DNA of 60,133 nt, taken from NCBI GenBank assembly GCA_025451535.1, contig JANWKE010000011.1:1-60133 (forward strand), written 5' to 3'. Below the pieces are notes generated by a model. That model saw only the letters and a list, made by a program, of their open reading frames with translations, did no database searches and was not told the DNA's origin. Below, in pieces: positions 9,522 to 17,672 of this stretch; the first letter of the stretch is position 1; each line of letters starts with the position of its first letter. This DNA comes from Verrucomicrobiia bacterium (lineage in GTDB: Bacteria; Verrucomicrobiota; Verrucomicrobiia; Limisphaerales; UBA11358). Made by a program: the position numbers and the translations under genes.

Positions 9522-9547
9522 AAAAGGCGGACAGTTTCCTGCCCGCC
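9522..9547 (-). terminator. Rho-independent terminator of the 9581-10516 gene
   Basis: On the minus strand the arms GGCGGGCAG and CTGTCCGCC close a GAAA tetraloop (9526-9547, one G-U pair), followed by TTTTCTGTCT. It lies 34 bases after the stop of the secreted paralogue gene. Confidence 0.75.
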
Positions 9548-9580
9548 CCGCTCATCGTGGTCAGATGCTAAAGAAGGACG

Positions 9581-10516
9581 TTACTGACCTTGGACCCGGT
9601 AGTATCGCGGCGAACTGGTCGCGGTGGCATCGGTGTTTGTTACCAACGTGCCGCCAGCCGTCTGTGAACTGCCCACATTGCTCCAGCTCACCGGATTCAG
9701 ACCGGAGGTGGATTGCAATTGGTACATGTGGGTGGGGGCCGCGTTGCTCGAAACCACGATGACCGTGCTACCCGCCTTGCTGATCGACACGATGACTGGC
9801 GGAGTAAGCGCTGCTGGAGCATTGGTCGGCGTGAAGGTAAGGCTCGGGCTGCCACCGGTGAGATTCAGCGTGAAGTAACCCACATAGGTGAAAGGTATCT
9901 TCGCGCTTGATGAATTGTTGCTCACATACCAGAGATCCTCGTAAAGAACGCTGTTAGTGCCAACGGCCGAGTCTGGATTGATGCCAGTGTCCCCATAGAA
10001 GGTGCCGGGGGCGATATTAGGCTCAACATAATTCTCCCATGACTTGGAGGTATCCAGCGTTCCATTGCCCGCAGTGGGTAAATTGGCAAGTTGAGAGAGA
10101 TCGCTATAGCCGAGCAGAATATCTCCCTTGTAAAAAGTTCCCGGGGAAGTTGAACCCGGCACCGATGGAATCCCCGCGCCGCCGCTGCGCAACTGGGTCG
10201 CATACAGATTCGGCGGGTTGCCATTGGAGGCAGCCACCACACCGCCGAACATGCTGGATGAAACGCCGCGGACGGTGTTAAAGTTGCTCAGGGAGAAATC
10301 GCCGCTGAGATTCACCACCGAGGAACTGCCAACAATACCGGATGCCGGGCCGAGGTTGATGATGTAGTCCGCAGTTCCACCGCCTGCCTGATTTTCGAAA
10401 CCCATATACAGGTCATCCGAAATCAGTGACACCTGTGCAAATGCGGATTGCGAAGCCATAAAGGCTCCGCCAACGAGGATTGTCGCCGTTATCAAATTTT
10501 TCGTGATTTTTCTCAT
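9581..10516 (-). CDS. Secreted protein, paralogue of the 13336-14109 PEP-CTERM protein with a different C-terminus
   Basis: 311 residues; start chosen at ATG 10516 because it opens a clean signal peptide (MRKITKNLITATILVGGAFM... ASQSAFAQ) matching that of its paralogue. The mature part is strongly similar to the 13336-14109 product over about 200 residues (shared LYATQLR, GAG-P-PGSTSPGTFYKGD, GYSDLSQLA, DTSKSWENYVEP, SVLYEDLWY). Instead of a PEP-CTERM anchor it ends with a Pro-rich linker and an Ig-like module (MYQLQSTSGLNPVSWSNVG ... SPRYYRVQGQ) that is also at the end of the RCC1 protein. Probably exported and surface-associated; function unknown. A terminator follows it. Confidence 0.75.
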   Translation of the reverse strand: MRKITKNLITATILVGGAFMASQSAFAQVSLISDDLYMGFENQAGGGTADYIINLGPASGIVGSSSVVNLSGDFSLSNFNTVRGVSSSMFGGVVAASNGNPPNLYATQLRSGGAGIPSVPGSTSPGTFYKGDILLGYSDLSQLANLPTAGNGTLDTSKSWENYVEPNIAPGTFYGDTGINPDSAVGTNSVLYEDLWYVSNNSSSAKIPFTYVGYFTLNLTGGSPSLTFTPTNAPAALTPPVIVSISKAGSTVIVVSSNAAPTHMYQLQSTSGLNPVSWSNVGSSQTAGGTLVTNTDATATSSPRYYRVQGQ

Positions 10517-10869
10517 AACTTCGTGTTTGTCTGTAATTGCTGTTTCGTCGTCGTTGTTCTTCAAAAATGTTTGCGTGCTAAAATCCACCTTGAACCAACT
10601 CCATTTTAAAGCGCCGTTATCGTGCGCTTTTGATCGCTCCGTAGCCGAGGTGCAAAACTCTATCACGAGCCAACCTGGCTTTGCTGCCAGATATAGGACA
10701 TGACTTGTCTGTTTCAAGACTTGGGATTTGATATCGTAACTCCTTGTCAAAAATCAGCTTAGCGGAACCATTACCCTTAAGCCTCGAAGCTGTCGGACTT
10801 TGTCACTGAAAGGTAACTTTCCCGGGCTGAAACCGCGATGCCAGGCATCCTTCAGTTTGGAAGCTCCTT
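10517..10869 (-). promoter_or_regulatory. Upstream region of the 9581-10516 gene, sharing a conserved block with 14189-14350
   Basis: No gene is seen here. The segment 10656-10817 shares three islands with 14189-14350 at identical spacing: AACTCTATCA (10656), GGACATGA-TTGTCT...AAGAC (10696, 26 of 31 bases by eye) and GAAAGGTAACTTT (around 10808-10820). The leader between block and start codon differs in length. Confidence 0.6.
10800..10817 (+). promoter_or_regulatory. Weak Pho-box-like site, reversed relative to its gene
   Basis: TTGTCAC-TGAA-AGGTAAC has 7-4-7 spacing but lies on the plus strand, far upstream of a minus-strand gene. The matching position in the paralogue region (14333) is TTGTCGC-GGAA-AGGTAAC. 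Conservation may only reflect duplication. Confidence 0.25.
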
Positions 10870-11757
10870 TCACTTCGACGAAAATGCTTCAGGATTGATG
10901 GTCAGATTCCCGCTGCCCGCATTGGCCAGCACTTGAGGCTGGTACCACGCATAATATTGCTGCTGCTTGTAGGCGGCATAACCCTGGGCGCCGAGCAGTG
11001 CCTGTAACTGATCGTCGGCGTTCTGCAAGGCCTTTTGCCACTGCGACAAGGGAACCGAGCTGGCAGCCGGATTCGCTGATTTGGGAGTCTGGTTCGCCGA
11101 ATCGCCGGTATTCGGGGTCAAATTGTTAACTTCACCCAAAAACTGCTGCCGCACCTGAGCAATGGCAGCCTGCTGGCTGGTGGTGAACCCCAAAGCGCTC
11201 CAGTTCGCATTTTGGAGAAACAAGGGGTAAGCAGGTGCTGCCACCCCCTCGTTTTGGGGCGGCACGGAGGCTTGGGCCACCTCGCTGTTATTGTTCCCTT
11301 GCCCGGGATTCTCCGTGCTTTGCGCCGAGGCCCCGGTTTCAGTTGATGACGAACCGCTCAACAGGCTGACGACCAGATGCATCTCCTGTGACCGCGACCA
11401 CGGACCGGCGCCCGAGCCGTCCAGCCCCAGTTGGCTGCGCTCCCAGGAAAATGCCCGGCCGGTGTCGCCCCGGACAATGTCCTCAATGGTCACTTCCGGG
11501 CAGCCGACGGCACGCAGGTTCGCTATGTACACCCCGTAATCCTTCACCGACATAAGCTGGCTCCAACGAAACGGTGCCAGCTCCGTGCCTGACGGTGCCG
11601 GAGCGACGGGAGGAGTCGTCACTGGTGCCGACGGTTTGACTTCGGATAAAACCGGCGCGGGAGCGGATTCTTTCTGCCGCTGGTTCGTCAGAACAAAAAA
11701 CAAGCCGCCGAGCAAAACCACATTCAGCAAGATCGAAATTCTCAATGTCGCTTTCAT
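10870..11757 (-). CDS. Membrane-anchored or periplasmic protein of unknown function
   Basis: 295 residues from ATG 11757 (an ATG five codons upstream at 11772 is also possible). An N-terminal hydrophobic segment (ISILLNVVLLGGLFFVLT) is not followed by a clear cleavage site, so it may be a single-pass anchor. A Pro/Ala-rich linker leads to a conserved-looking block, FRWSQLMSVKDYGVYIANLR-AVGCPEVTIEDIVRGD, of a kind I associate with Verrucomicrobia proteins of unknown function. The C-terminal half is helical and Gln/Ala-rich (LGAQGYAAYKQQQYYAWYQP). No catalytic motif was identified. It lies in a run of minus-strand secreted-protein genes but has its own 175-base upstream gap. Confidence 0.65.
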   Translation of the reverse strand: MKATLRISILLNVVLLGGLFFVLTNQRQKESAPAPVLSEVKPSAPVTTPPVAPAPSGTELAPFRWSQLMSVKDYGVYIANLRAVGCPEVTIEDIVRGDTGRAFSWERSQLGLDGSGAGPWSRSQEMHLVVSLLSGSSSTETGASAQSTENPGQGNNNSEVAQASVPPQNEGVAAPAYPLFLQNANWSALGFTTSQQAAIAQVRQQFLGEVNNLTPNTGDSANQTPKSANPAASSVPLSQWQKALQNADDQLQALLGAQGYAAYKQQQYYAWYQPQVLANAGSGNLTINPEAFSSK

Positions 11758-11847
11758 ATTTCGTTTCAACATCGATCAACGCGGGCGCGGCAACATCCTG
11801 GATGGAACAGCAGCAGCCGACGCAAGTCAGGTCTGACTTTCAGATGG

Positions 11848-11865
11848 AGCGGACTCACGTCCGCT
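11848..11865. repeat. Short hairpin repeat, AGCGGAC-TCAC-GTCCGCT
   Basis: A perfect 7-bp stem with a 4-base loop in an intergenic gap; REP-like in form. No second exact copy was found in this window. Confidence 0.4.
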
Positions 11866-11873
11866 GCCACCGA

Positions 11874-11911
11874 AAACCTAAAAGCCAGCCCCGAAAGCTT
11901 TCGGGGCTGGC
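11874..11911 (-). terminator. Terminator of the 11933-13267 gene
   Basis: A perfect inverted repeat with 14-base arms, GCCAGCCCCGAAAG and CTTTCGGGGCTGGC (11884-11911), is followed on the minus strand by TTTTAGGTTTT. It lies 21 bases after the stop of the phosphate-binding-like gene. Confidence 0.75.
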
Positions 11912-11932
11912 CATGCCTAAGCCGCCTTTCAA

Positions 11933-13267
11933 TTACTGACCAGGCAGCGGGAAACCCGTATCGCCGTTTTTGTGGACATGCATGAGCGAGTTCTGAATCG
12001 CAGCATCATGGCCAAGGGGATTAGATCCAAAATTCTGGGTAGCCAAGGTATTCAGGCCCGCATTAAAGAGAACATTCCCGAGAGTGAGGGCAGTACCACT
12101 GATTTGATATTTGCCCAGCAAATGTTCATGGCCCCAATACCACCACGAGCCATTTTCAATGTTTCCATTATTTGAAAATGCGCCATCCACTGTCAGCCAA
12201 CAATTGGTCGGGGCGCCGCCGAAGTTTCCAGCATTGAGCGCATCGGAAGGACTGATATAACCAATCGCAAACCAGCCGGTGCCGCCGTTGAACGGGTCGG
12301 CCTGCTGGCAACTGCCGAGAATGCCCAGTGCTTTGCCCACGTCGCCGCCGCTTTCATAACCATTGTTGCCCTCGTTGGTCAGAATGAGCGCGTTCTGATG
12401 CGGCGTTTCCTCAATCCCATACCCGACGGAGTACTGCTGCACCGCCCGATGGGCGCCGTAAGCGCTGTCACCCAGCATGTTCATGCGCGTGCCCGAACCC
12501 AGGTTGCGGCCGACGCAATAGACGGTAAAGTCGTTGTCATTCGTATTGCCGCTGATAAAGCCGGCCGGCAACGCGCCTAGCGACAGCAATGTATTCATCT
12601 GAGGCAGGGTGACGTTCCCGCAATCCACCCATTCATTCGAAGCGCCGGTCGGAATTCCCGAACCGCTGTTGCCGCTCTGGTTATTTCGGGTGATGGTGAA
12701 CGTAACGATGCCTTCCACACCGAAGTCTTTCAAGGCCGTCGGGGTGTTGGCCACAAAGGGGGTCCAGGAAATTGCCTGGGACGTGTCCGACTGGGCCAAA
12801 TCCGCTCCGTGGGAACTGCTTTCCATCACGCTGGAGGGAGGATTGGTGGAGATGGCGCTGCCATTCAAAGTAACGTTGCTGACATTAAGCCACGTTTCCG
12901 GCGAACCGGCCAAGGGGATGGTATTCCCGTTGCGGTCCTGATTTTGCAGCGCCGTGTTGCACGCCGAGGCGATGCCCGCTTCGGAACCGCTCCACGCGCA
13001 ATCAAGAAAGACTGGGCTGCCATTGACGGTGCCATGAACCGCCGCGAAGTTGCAACTGGTGGGAACGGAGTTGCCATACGTCACATAGGTCACGGAACCG
13101 GTATCGAACACGCCGCCGTTGTTGGTGCCGGTGTTGTTCAAAATCGCCGTCATGATCGTCGAACGGAAGGCCGTCGAACCGGTAAGATAAACGACCGGAT
13201 CCGCGCCGGCCTGGGAAACAATGCCCAAGGCAAGCAGCGCAGCACTGAGTTGGGTGATAATTTTCAT
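11933..13267 (-). CDS. Secreted substrate-binding-like protein (PstS/PBP type 2 fold suspected)
   Basis: 444 residues with a signal peptide (MKIITQLSAALLALGIVSQAGA-D). Segments resemble phosphate-binding periplasmic proteins: VVYLTGSTAFRSTI near the mature N-terminus (ligand-loop GST-x-F), WSGSEAGI, VGRNLGSGTR near residue 260 and GWFAIGYISPSDA. These match the order GS-T, G-S-E, R-x-x-GSGT and IGY seen in PstS-like proteins, but overall similarity is remote and the protein contains six cysteines, unusual for PstS. It may bind an oxyanion in the periplasm or on the surface. No pst permease genes are adjacent. It follows the PEP-CTERM gene with a 68-base, A-rich gap and may be cotranscribed. 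Confidence 0.6.
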   Translation of the reverse strand: MKIITQLSAALLALGIVSQAGADPVVYLTGSTAFRSTIMTAILNNTGTNNGGVFDTGSVTYVTYGNSVPTSCNFAAVHGTVNGSPVFLDCAWSGSEAGIASACNTALQNQDRNGNTIPLAGSPETWLNVSNVTLNGSAISTNPPSSVMESSSHGADLAQSDTSQAISWTPFVANTPTALKDFGVEGIVTFTITRNNQSGNSGSGIPTGASNEWVDCGNVTLPQMNTLLSLGALPAGFISGNTNDNDFTVYCVGRNLGSGTRMNMLGDSAYGAHRAVQQYSVGYGIEETPHQNALILTNEGNNGYESGGDVGKALGILGSCQQADPFNGGTGWFAIGYISPSDALNAGNFGGAPTNCWLTVDGAFSNNGNIENGSWWYWGHEHLLGKYQISGTALTLGNVLFNAGLNTLATQNFGSNPLGHDAAIQNSLMHVHKNGDTGFPLPGQ

Positions 13268-13335
13268 ATTCTTGTTGGTCTGGTTGTTTTTTGTTTTGTT
13301 TATTTATTCGTTGGTTTGGTGAATTCGAAACTGGA

Positions 13336-14109
13336 TCAGGCATTTTTTCCGCCCAATCGGCGGCGGAACGAAAGGAGCAAAAGGCCGGCGCCACCGAGCA
13401 AACTGAGGACAGTCGGTTCGGGCACGGCCGCCGGAGTGAAGGTCAGGCTCGGGCTGCTGCCGGTGAGGTCCAGCGTGAAGAACCCTTCATAGGTAAACGG
13501 TTGTTTTACAGAAGAGGAACTGTTGCTGTTATACCAGAGATCCTCGTAGAGGACACCGGAAGCGCCGATGGATGAATCCGGATTAATGGCGGTATCTCCA
13601 TAAAAAGTGCCGTTGGCGTAGGCCGGCTCAACATAATTTTCCCACGACTTGGAGGTGTCCAGAACACCGTTACCCGCCGCGGGGGCAACCAGCGCAAGCT
13701 GTGAAAGATCGCTATAACCAACAAGCAGATCGCCTTTATAGAAAGTTCCAGGGGACGTTGAACCCGGCATGGATGGAGTTCCCGCGCCGCCGGTGCGCAA
13801 TTGGGTGGCATAAAGATCCGGCGCTTGATTGTTATTTGAGCCGGCCACAACACCGCCGAACAGGCTGGAGGAAGTGCCCAGAACGGCGTTAAAGTCACTC
13901 AGCGAAAAGTCGCTGCTGAGATCAACCACGGAAGAACTGCCAACGATACCGGATGCCGCGCCAAGGTTGATGATGTAATCTTCGCTCCCGCCGCCAGACT
14001 GATTTTGGAAACCCGCGTACAGGTCGTTATTCACGAACTGCCCGAACGCAGATTGGGAAGCCAAAATCGCTCCGCCAAAGAGTACTGCTGCCGTTGTTAA
14101 TTTTTTCAT
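13336..14109 (-). CDS. PEP-CTERM sorting-domain surface protein
   Basis: 257 residues from ATG 14109, which begins a signal peptide (MKKLTTAAVLFGGAILASQS-AFGQ). The C-terminus has the full PEP-CTERM anchor: VPEPT, a hydrophobic helix (VLSLLGGAGLLLLSF) and a basic RRR tail, so exosortase processing and surface or extracellular-matrix attachment are expected. No exosortase gene is in the window. The body is a close paralogue of the 9581-10516 protein. The upstream 350 bases are shared with the divergent RCC1 gene and contain Pho-box-like sites and the block conserved with the paralogue. Ligand or role is unknown. Confidence 0.8.
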   Translation of the reverse strand: MKKLTTAAVLFGGAILASQSAFGQFVNNDLYAGFQNQSGGGSEDYIINLGAASGIVGSSSVVDLSSDFSLSDFNAVLGTSSSLFGGVVAGSNNNQAPDLYATQLRTGGAGTPSMPGSTSPGTFYKGDLLVGYSDLSQLALVAPAAGNGVLDTSKSWENYVEPAYANGTFYGDTAINPDSSIGASGVLYEDLWYNSNSSSSVKQPFTYEGFFTLDLTGSSPSLTFTPAAVPEPTVLSLLGGAGLLLLSFRRRLGGKNA

Positions 14110-14332
14110 ATAGCTTTGTTTGTTAACGCTTTTGCTGTTTGTTCTCCAAATTTGCCGTTGCCTGACCACAAAGTGGCTTAACAGGTCAAACTCTATCATG
14201 TAGTGACTTGGATATACTTCATGTCAGAGGACATGATTTGTCTCTTTTAAGACGTGGAATGTTAAGGCGTACTATTTTGTGGTAAAACGACTTAATATAG
14301 AAGCTCTCTTAAAGCCTGTCATTTGGCCGGTC

Positions 14333-14350
14333 TTGTCGCGGAAAGGTAAC
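14333..14350 (+). promoter_or_regulatory. Weak Pho-box-like site in the divergent gap
   Basis: TTGTCGC-GGAA-AGGTAAC, collinear with 10800-10817 in the paralogue upstream region and 43 bases before the stronger 14376-14393 site. Confidence 0.25.
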
Positions 14351-14375
14351 TTTGGCCGCTCCCCAAAACCTGATT

Positions 14376-14393
14376 CTGTCACCTACTTGTAAC
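14376..14393 (+). promoter_or_regulatory. Pho-box-like direct repeat before the RCC1 gene
   Basis: CTGTCAC-CTAC-TTGTAAC, 7-4-7 geometry on the same strand as the RCC1 gene. The first 7-mer matches the enterobacterial Pho half-site in 7 of 7 positions. It is 21 bases before the -35 box at 14415, so it would act from an upstream position. Confidence 0.5.
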
Positions 14394-14414
14394 AGATAAT
14401 AGCTCCCGGTGCAT

Positions 14415-14443
14415 TTGACAGAGCTGAGCCGCGACAATTATAG
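14415..14443 (+). promoter_or_regulatory. Sigma-70-type promoter of the RCC1 gene
   Basis: TTGACA (14415-14420), a 17-base spacer, then TTATAG (14438-14443). The predicted transcript would start near 14450, only about 12 bases before ATG 14462 and 3 before GTG 14453, so the mRNA has almost no leader. Confidence 0.6.
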
Positions 14444-14461
14444 GTATGAACCGTGGCCATT

Positions 14462-15682
14462 ATGAACAAGCCCCGATGTCTGACCGGAGGTAATGTCAGA
14501 TTATTTTTGATTCTGCCGGCCTTGCTCGTAGCACTGGTTCGTTCCACTCCCAACGCGAATGCCGGGCCCAATGTGGTCGCGTGGGGAGCGGGAATGGTCT
14601 ACCATCCGGCCGATACCAACGATTATGGCCAGTCCATCGTTCCGACGGATCTGACGAACGCCGTCATGGTGGCGGGCGGCTGGTGGCACAGCCTGGCGCT
14701 GAAATCAGACGGCACCTTGGAAGGTTGGGGCGACGATTCACAGGGGCAGACAAGTTTTTTTCCGGCAGGCGGCAGCAATTACCTGGCTATCGCCTGCGGC
14801 TGGTGGCACAGCCTGGCACTGAAATCAGACGGCACGGTGGCAGCGGCGGGATATAGTCTCGGTGATCTCTATGGCCAGACGGATGTTCCGAATAATCTCA
14901 GCAATGTGGTGGCCTTTGCGTGCGGATTTTTTCACTCTTTGGCCTTGAAGGCCGACGGCACGGTGGTCGCCTGGGGCGGAACTGGTTCTGCGAATTACGG
15001 CCAGGGAACGGTCCCCAATGGTTTGTCCAACGTGGTGGCGGTTGCCGGCGGTGGATGGCATAACCTGGTACTGAAATCGGACGGCACCCTGTTTGCCTGG
15101 GGACGCGGTGACAGCGGCCAGACAAACATTCCTCTTGGATTAAGCAATGTGGTGGCCATTGCGGCAGGCGCTGCTCACAACCTCGTTCTCGAAGCCAACG
15201 GCACCGTGGTCGCCTGGGGTCTCAACACTTATGGTGAAACCAATGTTCCCACCGGGTTAAGCAATGTCGTGGCCATTGCGGCCGGTGGCTGGCATAACCT
15301 CGCACTGAGGAGCGATGGAACCGTGGTGGCGTGGGGTGCCGGAACCGGAACCAATAGCTTTATAGATTGTGGACAAAACCTCGTGCCGACCAACCTGAAC
15401 AACGTCGTGCAGATTGCCGCCGGAAAGGTGCACAGTCTGGCCCTGGTGGGGAGCGGCCCACCAGCGATACGAACCGCGCTGGTCCAACCCAATCTCGGTA
15501 CCAACGGCTTCAACGTGGCATTGCCCACACAAAACGGACGGGTCTATCAATTGAACTACAAAAATTCCCTGACGGACAGCGCCTGGCAATCCCTGCCGTT
15601 GCGCGCCGGCACCGGCGGCCGGTTGCAATTGACGGACCCCACCGTCATATCCCAACGGTTCTACCGCACTATGCGATGGTGA
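14462..15682 (+). CDS. Secreted RCC1-repeat (beta-propeller) protein
   Basis: 406 residues from ATG 14462; GTG 14453 in the same frame would add three residues. A signal peptide (LFLILPALLVALVRSTPNANAGP) is followed by about seven RCC1-type blades with the core pattern NVVAIAAGGWHNLALRSDGT and VVAWG...GQTNVP, spaced about 50 residues apart, which should form a seven-bladed propeller. The last 60 residues are a separate module (GRVYQLNYKNSLTDSAWQSL ... RFYRTMRW) like the end of the 9581-10516 protein; such modules are common at the end of exported Verrucomicrobia proteins. Probably a surface binding protein; the ligand is unknown. Confidence 0.8.
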   Translation: MNKPRCLTGGNVRLFLILPALLVALVRSTPNANAGPNVVAWGAGMVYHPADTNDYGQSIVPTDLTNAVMVAGGWWHSLALKSDGTLEGWGDDSQGQTSFFPAGGSNYLAIACGWWHSLALKSDGTVAAAGYSLGDLYGQTDVPNNLSNVVAFACGFFHSLALKADGTVVAWGGTGSANYGQGTVPNGLSNVVAVAGGGWHNLVLKSDGTLFAWGRGDSGQTNIPLGLSNVVAIAAGAAHNLVLEANGTVVAWGLNTYGETNVPTGLSNVVAIAAGGWHNLALRSDGTVVAWGAGTGTNSFIDCGQNLVPTNLNNVVQIAAGKVHSLALVGSGPPAIRTALVQPNLGTNGFNVALPTQNGRVYQLNYKNSLTDSAWQSLPLRAGTGGRLQLTDPTVISQRFYRTMRW

Positions 15683-15751
15683 TTGGTTAACGACGGTTGC
15701 AGGCTTAATAGCCACTCGTCAAAGATGCAATTTCCCAGCGAAGACGGTTGT

Positions 15752-15769
15752 TTGTAACCGACTTGTAAC
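15752..15769 (+). promoter_or_regulatory. Pho-box-like direct repeat before the porin gene
   Basis: TTGTAAC-CGAC-TTGTAAC: two identical 7-mers separated by 4 bases, 47 bases before the porin ATG and on the same strand. The half-site TTGTAAC also forms the second half of the site at 14376-14393. Confidence 0.5.
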
Positions 15770-15816
15770 CGTCGCGCCACGAATTCGCCGCATTAAACCG
15801 GCAGCATTCGTGCCTC

Positions 15817-17454
15817 ATGCGAATGATCAAAGCAAGGCATCGGGCTACCGGGCTGGCAGGCATTATCATGATGGCAGCCGTAAGCACGGTGACCCAGGGA
15901 TTGTGCGCGAATCCTTCAAATGCCGACGATCCGCTATTGGATTTGTTCATACAGAAAGGATTTGTCACCCAGCAAGAGGCGGAAAAGGTCAAAGCGGAAG
16001 CGGAAGCCATGCGGACCAATGAACCGGCCAACGCCACCTTTCCGCCGTCCCGATGGAAAATCACCGAAGGCATCAAACACGTGGAATTGTTCGGGGACGT
16101 GCGGCTGCGCTATGAGGACCGCTCGGCGCAAGATCCCGCAGGCAACAGTATTGATGAGCAGCGTTTCCGCTATGCAGTGCGATTCGGTTTGCGCGGAGAG
16201 GCGTTTGACGACTTCTACTACGGTTTGAGGCTTGAAACGGGTCAAAGTCCACGTTCTCCATTTATCACTTTGGGCACCTCCACGACCACGAGCAGCGGGC
16301 CGTACCAGGGTCCCTTTGGCAAATCAAACGACGGTATCAACATCGGCCAGGTCTATTTTGGCTGGCGGCCATGGGACTGGATGGATGTGACGGTGGGTAA
16401 GATGCCCAATCCGCTCTACACGACGCCCATGGTTTGGAGCGGGAATATCAACCCGCTGGGGGCGGCGGAGCGTTTCAAATACGCCGTCGGCCCGGTGGAT
16501 TTTTTTGCCACGTTCGGACAATTTCTTTACGCGGATTTCAACCCTGACTCCGCCTCGGCAGGCTTGGGAATTAACTCGGGTATCGGCCAGAAAACGGACA
16601 ACATTTTCATGTTTGCCTGGCAGGGCGGTTTGAACTACCACTTTACCACCAACACTTCCGCGAAAGTCGCGGCAACCCTGTACACCTATACGGGACGCCA
16701 GCAGAGTACCGTCAATAGTGTGGGTTCGTTGTCTCCCTACTTCGGGGATCCTTACATAGGCGAAGGCGCTTATTACTATTATGGTGGGGTCTCTCCCAAT
16801 ACCGCTGCCGGTGTCAGTGGCTACAGCCCCGGACAGCAGTTCAACAATCTGCCGGGTTATGCCAGTGTGAGTTTTCCGTTTAACCAGGTCGGTCTCAACC
16901 ATTTGATGGTGTTGGAAATCCCCTTTGAATTCAATTTCAAAATCAGCCGGTTGGATGCGCAGGTGTTTGGCGACGTGGCCTACAACCTGGACGGCGCGCA
17001 ACGAGCCCGGGACGCAGCCGCAGCCTATACGTATGTCTTGAATAATACGGTCGGGGCCATACCACGCTCTTTTCCTGCGCAAACGCGAGATGTGAAGGCC
17101 TATCAAATCGGTTTGGATCTGGCCAGCCAGGGGGGCCGGGGATTGGTGTATGGCACGACTTCGAAAAAAAATGCCTGGGAGGTCAGAAGTTATTGGCAGC
17201 ATACCGAACAATACGCGCTGGACCCCAACCTGCCGGATACGGACTTTTTCAATGGCGCCGCGAATCTGGAAGGTGTTTTCGTGGCCTTGGCCTATAGTTT
17301 CACTGACAACTTCATCGGCACCTTCCACTATGGCCATGCCAGCCGGATCAACAGCCTGTTGGGCACCGGCGGCAGCGATACGGGAGACATTGCCCAGATA
17401 AATCCCATCAACGATTTTGACATCTACCAGATAGACCTGACTTTCAGGTTCTGA
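15817..17454 (+). CDS. Putative outer-membrane porin (Porin_5-like)
   Basis: 545 residues. A signal peptide (GLAGIIMMAAVSTVTQGLCAN) is followed by a short alpha-helical segment (DLFIQKGFVTQQEAEKVKAE) typical of trimeric or peptidoglycan-contacting porins, then a long barrel beginning VELFGDVRLRYEDR. Alternating strands rich in aromatic residues continue to the terminal phenylalanine (IDLTFRF), the outer-membrane assembly signal. The GQVYFGWRPWDWMDVTVGKMPNP segment is characteristic of this porin group. The substrate cannot be read from sequence; the Pho-box-like site upstream and the phosphate-binding-like gene nearby make an anion or phosphate role an attractive but unproven idea. Confidence 0.75.
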   Translation: MRMIKARHRATGLAGIIMMAAVSTVTQGLCANPSNADDPLLDLFIQKGFVTQQEAEKVKAEAEAMRTNEPANATFPPSRWKITEGIKHVELFGDVRLRYEDRSAQDPAGNSIDEQRFRYAVRFGLRGEAFDDFYYGLRLETGQSPRSPFITLGTSTTTSSGPYQGPFGKSNDGINIGQVYFGWRPWDWMDVTVGKMPNPLYTTPMVWSGNINPLGAAERFKYAVGPVDFFATFGQFLYADFNPDSASAGLGINSGIGQKTDNIFMFAWQGGLNYHFTTNTSAKVAATLYTYTGRQQSTVNSVGSLSPYFGDPYIGEGAYYYYGGVSPNTAAGVSGYSPGQQFNNLPGYASVSFPFNQVGLNHLMVLEIPFEFNFKISRLDAQVFGDVAYNLDGAQRARDAAAAYTYVLNNTVGAIPRSFPAQTRDVKAYQIGLDLASQGGRGLVYGTTSKKNAWEVRSYWQHTEQYALDPNLPDTDFFNGAANLEGVFVALAYSFTDNFIGTFHYGHASRINSLLGTGGSDTGDIAQINPINDFDIYQIDLTFRF

Positions 17455-17500
17455 AGCGGTTGGGTGACAATTTTGGGGGGCAGTGGCGGCACGTTCTTAC

Positions 17501-17577
17501 TGGCGCGTCCGGCAGGACTTGAACCTGCAACCTTCTGATCCGAAGTCAGAAGCTCTATCCAATTGAGCTACGGACGC
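17501..17577 (-). tRNA. tRNA-Arg (anticodon TCG)
   Basis: On the minus strand a full cloverleaf can be folded: acceptor GCGTCCG/CGGACGC, discriminator G, encoded CCA (17501-17503), D arm GCTC...GAGC, anticodon stem CTTCTGA/TCAGAAG with loop CTTCGGA (anticodon TCG, reading CGA) and a T arm with GGTTCAAGTCC. 77 nucleotides including CCA. Confidence 0.95.
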
Positions 17578-17672
17578 CCAACCCCAGTCTGCCCATTTCC
17601 CGGCGACGATAAAGCGGATTTGTGCGCCGCCGGTTGACTTGCGGCGCGGCCCCCGTTAGCGTGCGAACTGCC

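Noticed and set aside
14446-14490. ATG at 14446 as start of the RCC1 gene
   Set aside because: It is in another frame and reaches a stop after 15 codons; the signal peptide is in the frame of 14453/14462.
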